The notes beneath the pieces were generated by a model. The model searched no databases. It had not been told where the DNA came from and was given only the letters and a program-made list of their open reading frames with translations. A stretch of 14,702 nucleotides of DNA. Source: an uncultured Bacilli bacterium. Lineage in GTDB: Bacteria; Bacillota_I; Bacilli_A; RFN20; CAG-631. This document shows, one piece after another, positions 14,216 to 14,702 of this stretch (its first letter is position 1; each line of letters opens with the position of its first letter). A program made the translations under genes and the position numbers. The stretch covers positions 1-14,702 of the forward strand of contig CAKPXW010000033.1 of NCBI GenBank assembly GCA_934202505.1. Reading direction: 5' to 3'.

Positions 14216-14702
14216 CTATTCTAAAATTGTGGTTATGGAATGTTCAGGAAGATTTAAATAATATTCTTTTTCATCAATTATTAAATTAATATCAAAAGCT
14301 GTACCTCTATTTAAAATAATAATCACTTTTTCATTGTTTGGATTTAAAAAACTAACAGCTTCTATATTTTTATTAGCACATTGAATTGTATCTATTCTTT
14401 TTGCATTTTCTTTTACATATTTTGAAAAATGCCCTATGTAATAATATGGTGTATTATAGTAAAGACATTTCTTTTTTGTATCATACATTATTGGCGCTTC
14501 ACAATAATTTTTAACGTGATTAGGCCCACCAATTTCATCCAAAATTAAATTCCAATCAATAAATCCAGTTGAATAATTATTAAAGTCATTTATCATATGA
14601 TGAGCGTAAAATTCTCCATTTTCAAAACGCTTTTTACTTTCATTACCATAAATATTATATTCTACGCATCCTTCAGTAAATAAAAGATTTTTATTGGGAA
14701 AC
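14216..14702 (-). CDS. Family 30 glycoside hydrolase, C-terminal part, cut by the right edge
   Basis: The reading frame is open from the stop at 14216 to the window end, giving 161 visible residues; the internal ATG at 14596 is not the true start. Family 30 (glucosylceramidase-like) retaining glycosidases cut beta-glucosidic or related bonds. The visible part starts FPNKNLLFTEGC, where the Glu of FTEGC is the expected catalytic nucleophile. Then come GFIDWNLILDEIGGPNHVKN, APIMYD and YYYIGHFSKYVKENAKRID, all hallmarks of the family, and a short beta-sandwich end (about the last 60 residues) with VSFLNPNNEKVIIILNR. The N-terminal domain and acid/base residue lie outside the window, so substrate, full length and any signal peptide are unknown. 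It ends in TAG. Confidence 0.88.
   Translation of the reverse strand, partial: FPNKNLLFTEGCVEYNIYGNESKKRFENGEFYAHHMINDFNNYSTGFIDWNLILDEIGGPNHVKNYCEAPIMYDTKKKCLYYNTPYYYIGHFSKYVKENAKRIDTIQCANKNIEAVSFLNPNNEKVIIILNRGTAFDINLIIDEKEYYLNLPEHSITTILE

Noticed and set aside
1..14702. CRISPR array, insertion sequence, phage or defence genes, tRNA genes
   Set aside because: No regularly spaced repeats, transposase or integrase motifs, defence-type domains or cloverleaf-like segments were seen by eye on either strand.

Overview
The window comes from a very low-G+C, monoderm bacterium of the Bacillota type. It is AT-rich throughout, intergenic DNA is almost only A and T, genes overlap tightly, and ribosome binding sites are of the Firmicutes kind. 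Gene content and order (rsmE-mtaB-deoC, rpsU, yqfC-yqfD-phoH, an rnhC for RNase HIII) fit a Bacilli/Erysipelotrichia-like lineage, possibly one of the small-genome uncultured gut groups near the Mollicutes; the exact lineage is inference. All tryptophans in the intact genes are TGG and no gene needs TGA as sense, so the standard bacterial code fits.

Left part (1-2961): a divergent intergenic region with promoters facing both ways, a gene leaving the window to the left (only its first codons visible), and a rightward two-gene operon of a cytoplasmic family 2 glycoside hydrolase and an iron-type alcohol dehydrogenase. Then ychF (3005-4111) has its own promoter and meets a leftward 920-residue ABC exporter-like ATPase/permease (4152-6914) at a shared hairpin terminator.

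Middle (7080-8286): a leftward operon of an unrecognised 119-residue protein and rnhC (RNase HIII), ending in a terminator that overlaps the rnhC stop codon. It is divergent from the rightward operon rsmE-mtaB-deoC-murI (8393-11705), whose neighbouring genes overlap by 8, 14 and 1 bases. It combines rRNA and tRNA modification, deoxyribose-phosphate breakdown and D-glutamate supply for peptidoglycan.

Right part: rpsU (bS21) with a near-consensus promoter and a strong terminator, then yqfC-yqfD-phoH, two sporulation-family genes and a PhoH ATPase overlapping end to end. A bidirectional terminator follows, and the 3' end of a leftward family 30 glycoside hydrolase gene runs off the right edge. 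So glycoside hydrolases flank a core of housekeeping genes.

No CRISPR array, insertion sequence, phage module, tRNA, rRNA or recognisable riboswitch was seen, and no intergenic stretch exceeds 300 bases. Nothing amounts to a clear new multi-gene system. The best leads are the 119-residue protein tied to RNase HIII, the near-palindromic element in the leftmost divergent promoter, the shortened MurI and YqfD, and the absence of TGA among 15 stop codons.
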